This document shows positions 1 to 12,512 of a DNA stretch of 53,674 bases, piece after piece. The DNA lies in the NCBI GenBank assembly GCA_000181795.3, contig CM012953.1, positions 11,177,066 through 11,230,739 of the forward strand, given 5' to 3'. The notes beneath the pieces were generated by a model, which saw only the letters and a program-made list of their open reading frames with translations, searched no databases and was not told the origin of the DNA. The position numbers and the translations under genes were made by a program. How positions within the stretch are numbered: position 1 is the stretch's first letter; each line of letters begins with the position of its first letter. Source of the stretch: Trichinella spiralis. Lineage: Eukaryota > Nematoda > Enoplea > Trichinellida > Trichinellidae.

Positions 1-3000
1 CATCCTGATTTGTAGAGGCAGCATGTATAAGCTGTTCGTTAGTACTAAATAAAATGAAAATATCATGGTAAATTATATAAAATGACGATAAAATTTTTAG
101 TCTGAAAAGCATATTCATGTGCTGATTTGCATCCTATTCGTAGAATAGATTCGTTTATCATTATTTGCAAAACAAGTCAGCTTTATAATTCTGAAATTTT
201 GTATAAACTGTAATTCACTTTCCTGCCAAAGAATCAATAGTGTATTTGAATGATGAATAGCTGAAATATTCAAATGTGAAAATTTTATTTTCCAAGAACA
301 TTTTAATTTTATATGCAATCAAAAATATTAAAAATGCATTATCTTTAGCACTATCTTAGGTGAATTGTAAATCTTTCAATGGAGAAAATTAATGAAATAT
401 ATTTATTGTGATCATCAACATGAGGGAGCATGACAAATGTTGAAATGAGAATTATTAAAATTTAATCAGTTCTGTTGAACTAATCAACTGCGTTTTATTT
501 ATTCTTTGTTTATTGTACATACTTTAAAGAAAATCTATTGTTATTTGTTAATTGATGTGTTAATTAATTTAGTACTTTCATTTGAATACATGCCCTTGAA
601 ATCGAAAGGAAACTTTCTACAATATATACTTTTTCCATCACTGATTGATTTTATAAGTTATTTAAACAGTATCCATGCAAATATTGTGCAATGCTTCAGT
701 GAGTATTGTCTTGAAAAAACGATTAGTAAAGAAGCTTAAAATTCTGAACAAACACAATGAATAGAAACTTTAAAGCATAAAAAGAAGTTTTTATAACATC
801 AAATTTGAATAAATCAATCCTATAAAATAAATGACAGTTCAAAAAGCTGGGAAATTCATAGTATTTTGCTTATTTTTAGTGTTGGAAGAATGCAGTGTGA
901 CTATTCATTTAAATTTTTTTATTATTAAAATATAACATTTTTAATAAAAAATAATAAGAAATAAATTAAATGATAGATATATATTTGTTTCCTAGTAGCA
1001 GTTATTTTTAAAAGAGATAACCCTGAGCATCTTATTACTGAAGCTAAATGAGATCCAAATTGTGAAACATTCATGAAAGCTGAAAACTGTTATAAAATGT
1101 AAACAACTTATTAAAACTCATGAAATTTATTTAAAAAAAGCTGAAAACCATTTGAAATATTTTTCAAATGTGCGTGTTTTAAAATAATTGAATAAGAAAC
1201 CAAACAAAGGTTATTAACAGAGTACATTTAGCTATTTTAAGCTGTAGAATCCCAAACTCAGCAACAACAGTGATGTTTGTAAAATTGAAAATATTTAAAT
1301 GAAATAAGTCATTTTAAAATAATATCGATTGTTTTATTTGCTACATAAAAACGCCAAAACTGAAGCATACCCTTGAAAGTAACATTTGAACTCCAATTTA
1401 TTTTCTGGAAAGTTATTTTTTGGCATAAAACTGTAAAATAAATAATAAATCAGCGCATGTTGAAAAGTATCATTAAATTTTTAATATCAAATTAATTTTA
1501 AAAAATAATAAATAAAAATGAAACCTACAGTTTATGCTTTTGATAATAATGATTACAAAACGATGAATTTAAAAAGGGCTTTGAAAATAAAAATTATTCA
1601 AACTGGATTTCAGATTCTATTTAAAAGCTCTATTACAAAATTTTTTGTTATGGAACCACAGCGTGAACAAAAGCTATTTGTACATTGATCAATGGCTTCT
1701 CATGCTAGCAGACATGTAAAAAATATAATTTTTACCGGATGTATTTGTTTATAATAATATTTCTCTGTTTGCGTTAAACTTTACAAAACGCCATAACAAG
1801 AAATATGCCATATTTTAAAAATGCTTTGAAGCTTCAAATAAATATAGGGCAAAGTTTTGAAACTTTATCATGACATGATTGCGTGATTTTTAATTTTTTT
1901 GTTTTTGTTTATTGTTGGCATGTTAATTCATACAAGCGGTGCAATTTAATTTTAAAATATTTCAGCTACAATAGTAATGATGATAAAGAGTTTTTTTTAT
2001 TTCAAAAAGAAAGTCTAAAAAAATTCAACAAATGTTGATATGGAGTGGTAAATTATTATACAAAATTCCTTCACACATAAATAATATTTGAAGATTCGCA
2101 CTGACAAATTTATTTGTATGATCATTTCAATTAAATGTAAATAGAAATATTAATGCAGTACTTCTTATGCTACTTGATGGAAAGTAATGAAAGCGTAAAA
2201 ATCAATTTGACTGTTTAACGAATTAGTCGCTACTGCTTCATGTTCAAGTTTGATATCAATAATTCACCAATAATGTCATTAAATATTGACATGAAATTTG
2301 CATAATCATTAATCAAATGTTTTCAAGCTTAAAATAGATTTGTATCATATCATGCAGTTAGAATAAAGTGCAGATGTAATTTTTGTATGTTATTTTATTT
2401 TGAAACATTACTTCTGGATAATTGAAAGAAATTTTATTTTTTCATTTTATGCGCATACTTTTGCCGTCATATTTGAAAAGTGATAATTGAAACAATTAAT
2501 TTTTGTAATAATAACGCATATTAATGCCTTCACGGCGGTATTTGCTGAATGAAATACTGGAAAAATTTGCCATTAATTAAAAATTCATAAATAAAAATGC
2601 CAAGAATTGAATATTGGACTGATTATCAACAGATGATAATAATGGCTGAACCATTTTTTTTCTAAAAATTTTACAATTCAAGCGATGGTGCTTACATATC
2701 TGGCAGAACATAACCTGACAAAATTTTATTTGAGAACTTTAAGAGTATTTTAATTTAAATATATCTCAAAATTAAGATTTGAATGCCTCAGTTGTGTTCT
2801 GCTGAAAGTATCGCTAATAATTAAAAAACTTGAGATAATCAAAAGATAGATAGCATTGAAATTATTATGAAGAATGAAATATTGAACATGATTAATTTTT
2901 TGAGTAAAAAATATTAAACTGTAATTATGTATAATTTGAAATCTTGTATAAAAATAAGTTACGTATTATTTTGATGCAGTGTGTTTATTTTACACTTGGA

Positions 3001-3457
3001 AAGTGGTTCCTCTGAAGCAGTACTGCACAGTGAAATTAATAAATTCAGTTACAACAACATGCATTACATGCAATGAGACAATTTATTTTGAGAAATTAAA
3101 ATATGAGAAGAAATAGCTAACGGTTGGTTGGTTGGTTGATTAGCATGGCATGCTGTTCAAGGGAATTCTTCTACAAGTCATCTGGTTAAGCTAGTTAAGT
3201 GGTAATAAATGAAATACCTCAATGGATCACAAATGGAAAGTTGATATCCCATTATTTGTCAGGTAATGATCATCATTTGATTAAGATTTTAAATTCTCAT
3301 TCTCATTAATTTTATGTATATCAATGAGATTATTGCCAGTATTTTTGACAAACGATGGACATATCGGTAGTGAAAAGTAATTATCACATAATCATAAAGT
3401 GGCGGAAAAATTTGTCATCCCAACTAATGTCACAACTGCATAAGGTGGTTTTGTACA
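1..3457. other. Gene-free AT-rich stretch upstream of the inositol transporter
   Basis: I see no conserved protein block, no chain of splice-linked frames and no RNA gene here on either strand. The only open frames are short and of low complexity. A small GGTT-type tandem repeat sits at about 3122-3139. The distal promoter or a non-coding first exon of the downstream transporter may lie in the last few hundred bases, but nothing in the sequence fixes it. Confidence 0.6.
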
Positions 3458-3465
3458 TGACGTCA
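3458..3465. promoter_or_regulatory. Perfect palindromic CRE (TGACGTCA) upstream of the transporter
   Basis: TGACGTCA is the consensus site for CREB/ATF-type bZIP factors. It lies about 270 bp upstream of the start codon of the plus-strand inositol transporter, in a plausible promoter position. The match is seen directly; its use is inferred. A perfect 8-mer is not rare over 50 kb, and other copies occur in this window. Confidence 0.3.
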
Positions 3466-3506
3466 AAATGAAACTAAAGCGATAACGATTGGCCAGTCGA
3501 TCAAGC

Positions 3507-3530
3507 TTATTATTATTATTATTATTATTA
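3507..3530. repeat. (TTA)8 microsatellite
   Basis: Eight uninterrupted TTA units lie about 200 bp before the transporter start codon. Read on the minus strand they give a run of asparagine codons in a spurious open frame. Confidence 0.9.
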
Positions 3531-3738
3531 TAATGCAAGCTCTCCTGTTCTACCGGAACATTTCTGAAAGCAAGAACTTGTCTTGACAGGCACGTTTCAA
3601 AAATTGTCATCTATTTATGAGTCGAATCTGATTCAATTCAACAGGTATGTAAAAACCAGACTCTCGAAATTGCTGCTATATTCTGCTGATAGCTCTGCTT
3701 TATTGTTTACAAAATTGTTTGCTTGATCAACGCCAAGT

Positions 3739-6700
3739 ATGGTTCACATTTCGGTATGGAATATATATATTTTTTAAAATAATCTCTATTAATCTGTTTT
3801 TTTAATAAACTTATTTCAGATTGACAGCAGTGCAAGCACGCACGCGCAACTTAACATTCGACCAACTAAGATCACTGCAAAAGTGATCATACTTACTTTG
3901 ATAGCTGTGTTGAGTGGCTTTCTGTTCGGCTATGATACCGGTGTTGTTTCGGGTGCTATGCTAATTGTCAAAGTTCAATTTGATTTGGATGATATCTGGC
4001 AGGAGGTAGGCCATCGTATTTTGCAATTTTAATCTTAATTTTGTTTACAGCAGAATTCAAATTACATCACATTTGCATAAGTTTTTTTGTTGCTTTTCTA
4101 TTTATTGTTTATTATCAGTAAGAATATTTTTAAAGATTCTTCTACTTTGTGAACAACAACAGCAACAACAAAACACTGCAGCTTGTTATTCTGGAATTCT
4201 TTGAAATGTATTTGAATATTATTGAAAAGTTAAAAAAACATAAGTATAACATGCTTTTTACAGTTGGTTGTTTATTTGTTGATTAAGATGTACTTTTTAG
4301 TTTTTTTTTGTGTACGCTTAATCATTTGAACAAAAAGTTGATCACATTGTACACTGACAAATGCATTATTGTTTTTTATGTTGTTAGCAAAGTATTTATT
4401 TAATTTTTATTCAAGTGTTGATACTTTTTAAAATCAATTCAACCTAGCAAACATAAACGTAAAGTAAATGTAAATATAATTTAAAGCATGGAATGTATGT
4501 AAAAACTACATCTTCCATACAACATAGCATAGCATAACATAACATGTGATCAGAAATCAATTTTCATATTTCACTAATTGTATTATAAATTAACAAAATA
4601 ACAAATCAAATGGTTCATAAATTATTCTTCCCAATTTTTGTAAACCAGAAATGATGTTGTCATGATTAATTTTCATTTAAGCAATTTGTATAAATGTAAT
4701 TTATTCAATAATGCTCATTTATTTTATATTCACTTCTTTTTCACTTTCGAACTGAAACTTGACAAGTAATTTTATTGAATTAAAAAAGATAAACTTTCAA
4801 GGTTGAAAAGGAAGTCAGTCATTTATTATAGAAATTTGAAAAATAATAAAATGCAGCCTAAAGAAATTTCAAAATTGAATAAGCAAATGATTGATCAATT
4901 TTTAATGAAAATTAAAAGTGATAGAAAGTAGTAATGTTATTTCAAAAATGTATCTTTTTTCATTTTTCATAATTTATTATTCATAATCTTGTTAACATCT
5001 TCTGACAAACATTTCAAAGATTACGATCATTTCAGTTGTCAGTGCAGCACATCTTACTTTTACAAATTTATTTTAGCAATGCGCATTCTCAGAACTCCAA
5101 TCATGACAGGAAATTTTTATTTAATCACACAACCATATAAGTCTGTTTTATTATTCATTCGCATTGTCATAAACATTTTTGAAACATTTTCATCAATTAA
5201 TATTAATTTTTATTATTATTTAACTTTAATTATTTAAATCTTGAATCTTTAATGAAATTTTAAACTATAATGCTGTATATATTTTTTTCTAATGAGTTTA
5301 GTTAATTGTAAGTGTCACTGTTGGCGCTGCAGCAATTTTTGCCCTTATCGGTGGTTGGATGAATGAAAAATATGGAAGGAAAAAGTCCATTTTACTTTCC
5401 TGCGTATTGTTCGTTATTGGATCTGTTATTCTTGGAGCAGCTAATAGCAGAGAAGTACTGCTTGTGGGCAGAGTCATTGTTGGAGCTGCAATTGGTAAAT
5501 TTATTTCAAACTTTTTAAAATGAAACAATATTTTGACTGTATTGCATAACAAGGCTAGTTCTGGTTGTTTGAATATTTCATTTTTACTAAAATGTAATAA
5601 AATGCAACTTTTGTTTTTCTATAAAATTATTATAATTGCACCGCTTAAATTTCAGGCATTTCTTCAATGACAATTCCTGCATATATTGCTGAGACATCAC
5701 CACCGCATATCCGTGGCCGTATGATTGTAATGTTCCAGTTGCTCATCACATTTGGCTTTTGGGTATCTGGCTTATTAAACGCAGCGTTTAGCTACATTCC
5801 AGATGATAATGTGAACTGGAGGTAAATGAGAATAATTTTTACATTTGAATTATTAACTGTAATTTGAATAAATGAAAATAGACTTATGTTGGGCGTAGCT
5901 GCTATTCCTGCATTTATACAATTTATTGGATTTATGTTCATGCCCGAAAGTCCCCGTTGGCTGGCAATGAAAGGCCAAGTTGAAAGTGCCTTCAACATTT
6001 TGACCGGCATATATGGAGAAGATGACACCGGCGTGAAACTGGCTCAGAATGATATTGATCAAATTAAAGATGCCCAAGAACAAAGGGAAAAAGACAATGA
6101 AGCTAAAGGTAAACACTTATTTAAATTTATTTAATTGTACAAGCACTGATTTGTTCCTTTTATGCTTATTATTTACTTTTATTGGACATTTTTATTTATT
6201 TATTTTAAATAATGTTCAAATTGAGTTGATGTCGGCAATTTTTGGTAAAGCAGGAAGGTATCAATAACAATTTCTATTTTTAAATTAGAAAATGACTTGA
6301 TTTGAATTATGCATTATACCAGTGGCTCTCAAAGTGTGGGTTGCGTAAAATGTCAAAGTAAGGAAGCTGTCTTTATGTTCATTAGGAGAGTTTTTCAAAT
6401 TGCTCATCAAAAATTGTTGGGTGAGCAATTAAACTTTGATTCAATTACTGATGATCTGTGAATCACTATCTCCGGTTCTCACAGCGCCCCGATGTTGTGG
6501 CTACAGGTATATCCACAGAGGCAGACGAATAATTAATCGATTTGTCTGAAGATTCTTCGTTTAAAATGAGTTTTGATCATAAAAGATTAACATATCCAAA
6601 TGTTTCCATTGCAGCATTAAAAGTGCTGTCTTTTTTTACTACTTGTACATTTGTGAAGTTAGATTTTCATCAATATTGGAATTGAAAGCAAATTTCGAAA

Positions 6701-8695
6701 TAAACTACAATTATCCAACATCTTGCATCTAAAACTAAAACGTATTAGTGTGGACGTCAAAGACAAAACAGAAAACAGACCCATTGTTCACATACACATC
6801 ATTGTGCTAATACTTTTAAATAAATAAACTAATAAACTTTAAACTAATAAACTTATAAATTATAATTAGGTGTATTCATTAAAAAATTTAAAAGTATTAA
6901 ACTAATATTTTTTATTTAACCCCCTTGCCTTTTATAATATGCAATCCAAGTCGATAGGTCGCAGCCGAGAAAAGTTTGAGAACCACTGCATTAGACAATA
7001 GTACTTATAGCAGTGCAAACAAAGCTGTACATTTGAAAACGACGTTCTACAAATTAAAGATGACTTAAAGCCATCAGAAAAAGAAGTCCTCGTTTTAAAT
7101 AAATAATAATTATTAAATGTTTTTAGGAAAAGAAAAATTTACATTTATTGCAATGATAAAAAAGCCTGAAACTAGAAAAGCGTTGGTAATTGGATGCGCG
7201 ATGCAAATGTTCCAACAGTTGTCCGGAATTAACACCGTAATGTACGTATCAACATTGAAAAGAAGCTGTTTCCAACAATGTTAATTTTAATATTTTAAAT
7301 GTTTAGGTATTACAGTGCTTCGATTGTTCAAATGGGTGGTGTCCGAAGCCGCACCATGGCTATTTGGATGGCAGCAGTTACTTCAGGCTTCAATTTCTTT
7401 TGCACATTTATTGGAATATATCTTGTTGAAAGAGTTGGACGCAGAAAAGTTTTACTTGGAAGTACTTTAGGTAGCGCCAAATTTGATTATTAAATAAGCT
7501 GATTCGCTGCATATAATATTTTCAATTTTAAGGTGTTGTTTTAAGTTTGCTTGTTCTTGGCATTGGATTCACCATGATTTCAGTGGACTCACCTGTCCAT
7601 GAATTTGATGAAATGCAATACGATGGTGGAAAATTCGCTGATTTAGCGATACTTGATCCATGTCGTGGTTTAGGGTTCGTAAAATTATTCCATTTTTATA
7701 ACAAAGCATTCTTATGCATTTTAAATAATCCCGCTGAATTACATAGCATATTAAATTTACATGTTTAGATGCGACGCATGCTCTTATCAAGAATCATGTG
7801 GATTTTGTTATGATCCAAGCAACCCATCATCAAATGGCTCTTGCGTTTCTACATACAGCGCTGTAGTTAATGGCCATCATGTGGAATCTAATCAATGGGC
7901 AAACTACGGACGTTGTGCCAGGAAAGATTTTTCATCACCCCTAACGTCAGAAACTATTCAACTTGCAGAACCAAACGCACAATTTGATTATGGCTACTGT
8001 ATAACAAAATATTCATGGATTCCAATCCTTGCAATGGCCATTTATTTATGCTGCTTCTCTGTTGGTAAGAAAACTTTGATAACAAATAATTTAAATAATA
8101 ACTTTAATTAATACAACGCAAATTATTTAGGAATGGGAGGTGTGCCTTGGACCATTAACGCGTATGTTCAGAATATTGAAGCTTTTTACATATTTTATTC
8201 ATTTATTTTATAAAAAATTTCAGTGAAATTTATCCAAACTGGGCCAGAAGCACCGGCACATCTATTGCAACGTTTGTAAATTGGTTTTTTAATTTGATTA
8301 TTTCTCTTACATTTTTAACACTGGCTAGAGCAATTACACGCCAAGGTAAAAAGACCAAACTTTTGCTTTATTATATTTAAAATATTATATTACTTAGGAG
8401 CATTCTTTCTCTACGCTGCAATAAGTGCCATTGGAATGATCCTATTTTACTTGATTGTGCCTGAAACAAAAGGAATCAGCATTGAAGACATTGAAATTTT
8501 ACTTAGAGGTTCATGGATATACAATGAAAAGTAGGCTTTTATGCTGTTACTTTAAAAATGTACTTTTCAAAACAAACATTTAAATTTATTAGAAAAGCCA
8601 AGAAGGTGGTAAAAGCCAGAAACTCAAAAGTTCATCCTGTTGACATTGTTATAAATACCGTTGCAGAAGAAGCAGAGAAAACTACCAGATTCTGA
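3739..8695 (+). CDS. SLC2A13: Proton myo-inositol cotransporter (HMIT), 13 exons, 630 aa
   Basis: Sugar-transporter family member of the HMIT branch, expected to carry H+ and myo-inositol across the plasma membrane. Exons: 3739-3753, 3820-4005, 5302-5494, 5656-5821, 5882-6108, 7127-7241, 7307-7470, 7533-7674, 7769-8064, 8131-8161, 8224-8345, 8398-8530, 8593-8695 (TGA). All junctions keep phase. Visible family signatures: [11 protein letters not shown] in helix 1, GRKKS after helix 2, [19 protein letters not shown] after helix 6, [15 protein letters not shown] in helix 7, [18 protein letters not shown], and PETKG after helix 12. The long extracellular loop between helices 9 and 10, diagnostic of HMIT, is present and cysteine-rich ([15 protein letters not shown] at its core), preceded by an acidic insert. 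The start codon sits in a 15-nt first exon encoding MVHIS; it was chosen because it joins in phase just ahead of the conserved N-terminus, so it is less certain than the rest. Exon 8 uses a weak donor (gttcgt), required by the frame of exon 9. Intron 5 holds a hAT relic. Confidence 0.93.
6320..6988 (+). mobile_element. Decayed hAT-superfamily DNA transposon in transporter intron 5
   Basis: The left end begins CAGTGGCTCTCAAAG and the right end, reverse-complemented, begins CAGTGGTTCTCAAAC: terminal inverted repeats of the Charlie/ZBED type. The flanks are CATTATAC (6312-6319) and CATTAGAC (6989-6996), an 8-bp target duplication with one mismatch, as hAT insertions produce. About 6600-6760 on the plus strand retains the C-terminal hAT transposase region: [16 protein letters not shown], then after a +1/-1 frame change [19 protein letters not shown], matching the usual '(Y/F)LCE..FS.(L/M)...KSK(Y/F)RN.L' block. 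Only about 670 bp remain, so it is an internally deleted, non-autonomous copy. It lies wholly inside an intron. Confidence 0.88.
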
Positions 8696-8958
8696 TGTTA
8701 AATATTGGATACCATCTTTTATAATTCATAGAAAATTGTCCTTACTTTTAATCTGTATTTCTATGTAAAATAAGCAAATGCTGCCTGTATGTAGAAAACA
8801 TATGTTTATATACAAAATGTAGAATGCAATGTGCAACTATGCATTATTTGTTACGCTCAACTTTATATTTGACAGTTATAATCAGCAGTTTGAAATTTTG
8901 CATGAACTTCTCTTGCCTCAGTTGTTTTTAATGTACATATTGTAAATGGAAAAATCAA

Positions 8959-8964
8959 AATAAA
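8959..8964 (+). terminator. Poly(A) signal AATAAA of the inositol transporter
   Basis: The canonical hexamer lies about 265 nt after the transporter stop codon and is followed within 20-30 nt by a GT-rich stretch (gtgatgtgttttgtt) typical of a downstream element. A second AATAAA at 9020-9025 could serve as an alternative. Confidence 0.6.
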
Positions 8965-9255
8965 CAATTTAATGCGTGATGTGTTTTGTTAACAGTCATG
9001 ACCTTGTGCAATATTTTACAATAAATCACTGGATTTTAATAAAAGCCATTTATTTCAATAAAAATGGTGAGTTCTGTTTTGCCTTTTTTAAATAAAATGA
9101 CATGATTTAAACAAAATAAATAACAAATTTGCTTGCATATATAATTTTCATATGTAAAATTCATATTTACATAACTTTAATGTAAAAATAAGCAAATGTT
9201 TGTTAATTTCTTATATTAATGATTTTACAAACACAAAATGATAACACGTAGCATT

Positions 9256-9288
9256 AACTTTATAAAAATTACGCATTTTTATAAAGTT
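9256..9288. repeat. 14-bp perfect inverted repeat between convergent genes
   Basis: AACTTTATAAAAAT at 9256-9269 and its exact reverse complement at 9275-9288 flank a 5-nt centre. The sequence can fold as a hairpin on either strand. It lies between the 3' ends of the plus-strand transporter and the minus-strand potassium channel. The arms are AT-rich, so chance or a small transposon footprint remain possible. Confidence 0.6.
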
Positions 9289-9435
9289 TAACTTTAATTA
9301 ATTATTGAAGAAATGAGAAAAACTAAAAATATTTTAATTTCATAATGATAAATAAAAAGGCAATGGCTATTGTCTTTTACAACATTTACTGGTTGCAAAA
9401 CTTTGCATAATTTAAACATTGAAACAGCTTTAAAA

Positions 9436-9441
9436 TTTATT
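9436..9441 (-). terminator. Candidate poly(A) signal of the Kir channel
   Basis: On the minus strand this reads AATAAA, about 340 nt past the channel stop codon. Another minus-strand AATAAA at 9049-9054 would give a longer 3' UTR overlapping the end of the convergent transporter transcript. Confidence 0.4.
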
Positions 9442-9783
9442 CAAGTGAAAAAATAAAGCAATTTTGAAGTGCTGAACGAGTACAAAGCACCGGTGATGAA
9501 AACTGTATTAAAAATTTCTCCTGTTAATTAGCAAACCAAGGACCAGTGTAAAAAAGTTTTAAGCCTTTTCCTTCTAAGAAGATGCTGCTTACCAATAGAA
9601 TTGCTATAGTGCAAATTGTGCACTTATGAATTTCTTTTTCATCATCATGCTACTGAATGTGAGAAAAACAGATTGCAGCCGAACAATGATACTGCCTTCC
9701 TGAGGGAAATATCTTGCATAGATGAAAACGTTACAGTCAGAGTAACAAAGAGATTAAAACAAATTAGCAGCAGATCGCTGAAT

Positions 9784-12512
9784 CTACTGTTCTCCTTCTT
9801 CTTGATTGGACATGTTAACCACAACAATTTCAGGCACTTCCACGTGATTTATCTTGTTGGAGCGAAACTGAGGCGGTGGTGGCGACAAAATATTCGAATC
9901 AAGAAATTTTGGACTGTCTTGATTCTTTGGTGAGCAAGGCGTTGTCTCCCCAGAACAACCGCTAGGCACGTGAAATGATGAATGAGTTTCAGAATCGAAG
10001 CCATCATCACTTGTACCGTCATAATATTGAGAAGTAAAATTGACATTGGTTACCTTAAAATAAAATCATAGCATATAAAGACAAAATATACAAATACATA
10101 TATACAAGAAATTTTGAAATACTTTCAGTTCTTCAAGCTTTTTGGCAGAATAATGCGGTGTACGCACGGCGTACGTGTTGTGGAAAAGGCTCCAATCTAC
10201 CTGGTAACCGCCGTTTACTTTTTGATATGTGAACAACTTTTCAAATCTAAATGCTATCAACGTTAAAGAACAAATCAAATCGACTAATATTTCACAAAGC
10301 AATAACCTGTGACCCCAGTTGATTTCAGAAGGCAGATAAGAAGTTAGAGCCTGAGCGGTCATTCCGGTACTTTCGACAATCCCTTCTAAGATGGCGACAA
10401 CTTCGAACTGAGCTGAAGCCAAACTTTCTGCAGAATATTCATATAATGGGCTACGATAATCGATAACATGACAAATAGTCATTGGCCAGACGAGGAAAAC
10501 TCGATCCAAGCCGCGGTCAAATCCAACATCCATTTCGTGCTGATCAAGTGGCAGTATTTCACCTTCTTCAGTCACAGTCTTGCGAATTATTTGCAGACGA
10601 ACATGAGCCTCAACCAGATGCGTATCTCGCATATCACCGACGCGAAATAAAAAGCATAGTTGGCCATTGCGAAGTGAGATGCATGCATACTTGCTGAAAA
10701 TTAACGTTTCAGCACGATTTTTTGGTCGCGCCAATTTTGCAAACACAATTCCGGCAATAAAAGATTGTATTAAAAGCCCGTATATGGACTGCGCACAGAG
10801 AACAGTAATTGCTGAGCTGCAGTTCGTTGTAATATATCTACAATAAAAAATAAATTTTTTTACACGCAACATAAAAAATTATTTCATTATTGTAATAATA
10901 AACTTTTGAATGATGAACTGTTTGTTAGTGGTGCAAACTAAAAATGAAGGATAATAAATAATTTTAAAGTAACGTTAAGCAACTGCTTAATAATAACTAA
11001 TATGACAATGCTGCGCAAAAATTGATTTGCCATGTTACTATACAAATATTATAATTATCTATAGAAAGAAAAAGTCACCTTTTCCCAAAACCAATCGTAT
11101 GTTGACTTTCCACGGAAAAGAGAAAAATCGACGTAAAATCAAAAACGTTTGTGATGCATGGAGTCCAATGCTCGTCGCTGTTGTGCTGCAAGTCTCCATG
11201 CAACCAGCAAATAACGTAATATATTACTGCAAAGAATATCCAACTAATCACAAAAAATCCGCTAAATAGCACCAAGCTATAGCGCCACTTAACATCAAGT
11301 AGTGTTGTAAACAAATCTCTGAAATATATTCAATTTAACATGACAAATTGAAATTTTATCAAGTAAAAATGTATTAATTATTAACCGTAAAAAAGACAGA
11401 AACAAAATGGAAATATTTTACAATTATTGTCATTCATTTTATTAACTTTTAATTCATTTTCATACTCTGGGATTTATGATCATTGCCTTGTTTATATTAA
11501 TATACATTTCACTAAAGTTCGAAACTTAAAAATGAATGCATTTCAAATGTCTATGCGATTTCACTTTTAGGTTAAAAATTCTACAAAACAATAATATAAG
11601 CATGCACTAACTTATTGTTTAAATTAATTATGCCGCTATTATAATGAAGTGCGATAGTATTTTAAATTCAAATTGTTTATTTAATTTTTTAATTGTTAAT
11701 TCTCTATTGCCTTGCACTATTACAGGGTAAACTGTAATGAATCAAGTTAACTGTCATTCTTATTTATTCATAAAATTTTTTTCTAAAATCACTAATGCTT
11801 TTCTATATTGTAACAAACAGTAGTTTTAGTGATAAAAACATTCGTGTGTTGTTGGTTTGTGATACCAAGAAGTAGGTGCTTCTCATATTTATGTATACAT
11901 ATTAAAACATTTGTTGATATCACTATGCATTTTAATAAAGAAAACATATGCACGTCTTCTGATATAGCATCAGAGTGAACTGCACATCTGAGATGTCTTG
12001 TTTCAGATAATTTAATTAAAAAATTGTACAGGAGATTCATTATGAAATAAAAAAGTAGTCATTTAATAATTAATTAAAACATGAAGTCGTTTTGTAATAA
12101 ATTTTCAGAAAACAATAATTTATTAAAAAGATCCAATTATTAGATCGCTATTAGACATAAAAAAATAGCTATATATTTCAAAGTGATTGCTGAAAAACAT
12201 CATCATATTACCTGATGTACTGGCGCTCCAGTTTCGGAACGTTGTTTCGAGTGACGTTAACTTCTCCATTTTTCTTGACCAGGCGACTTCTTTTAACCTT
12301 CTTTTGCAAAAGACGTCGACTGACGTCATTAGAGCTTATTACAAATGGGATAGCGCCGAATGATCGAAAGCTATCTGAAAAAATAATTATTAATATTAAA
12401 ATAGATTATGGTTATTAACTTTCCAACGGAAAAAGCAAAACTAACGAGTTAAAGCAACTTGCTGCAAAAATCCTGTCTTTTTACGCTCTTTTCGTAGTAC
12501 AATGTGGTTCAT
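9784..12512 (-). CDS. irk: Inward-rectifier potassium channel (Kir family), 6 exons, 464 aa
   Basis: Tetrameric plasma-membrane K+ channel subunit. Minus-strand exons in order: 12512-12446, 12374-12212, 11318-11079, 10837-10307, 10246-10123, 10053-9784 (stop TAG). Conserved elements: RLVKKNGEVNV and RDLFTTLLDVKWR (N-terminus and slide helix), TM1 about residues 90-116, extracellular Cys131 and Cys163 in the places of the invariant disulfide pair, filter TIGFG at 151-155, TM2 with QSIYGLL, ARPKNRAETLIFS, then the cytoplasmic domain (GLDRVFLVWPMTI, WGHRFEK, VDWSLFHNTYAV). The residue at the TM2 rectification site (Asp172 in Kir2.1) is Gln181, which predicts weak rectification; that is inference. 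The last exon encodes a Ser/Pro-rich tail unlike known Kir tails. The start shown (MNHIVLRKERKKTG) is in a 67-nt exon joined by a gttagt donor and is the least certain part; a distal alternative first exon is listed at 30686-30893. Intron 10247-10306 is only 60 nt and open in frame. Confidence 0.93.

Noticed and set aside
3392-3610. Minus-strand 72-codon frame with an Asn run
   Set aside because: The Asn run is the (TTA)8 microsatellite read backwards; the rest has no coding character.
9616-9933. Plus-strand 105-codon frame opposite the Kir 3' end
   Set aside because: It overlaps the antisense of the last Kir exon, which is fixed by splice phase and the channel's frame.
11792-12040. Minus-strand 82-codon frame inside the Kir intron
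   Set aside because: It lies between two well-supported Kir exons; it has no splice sites that would include it and no homology.
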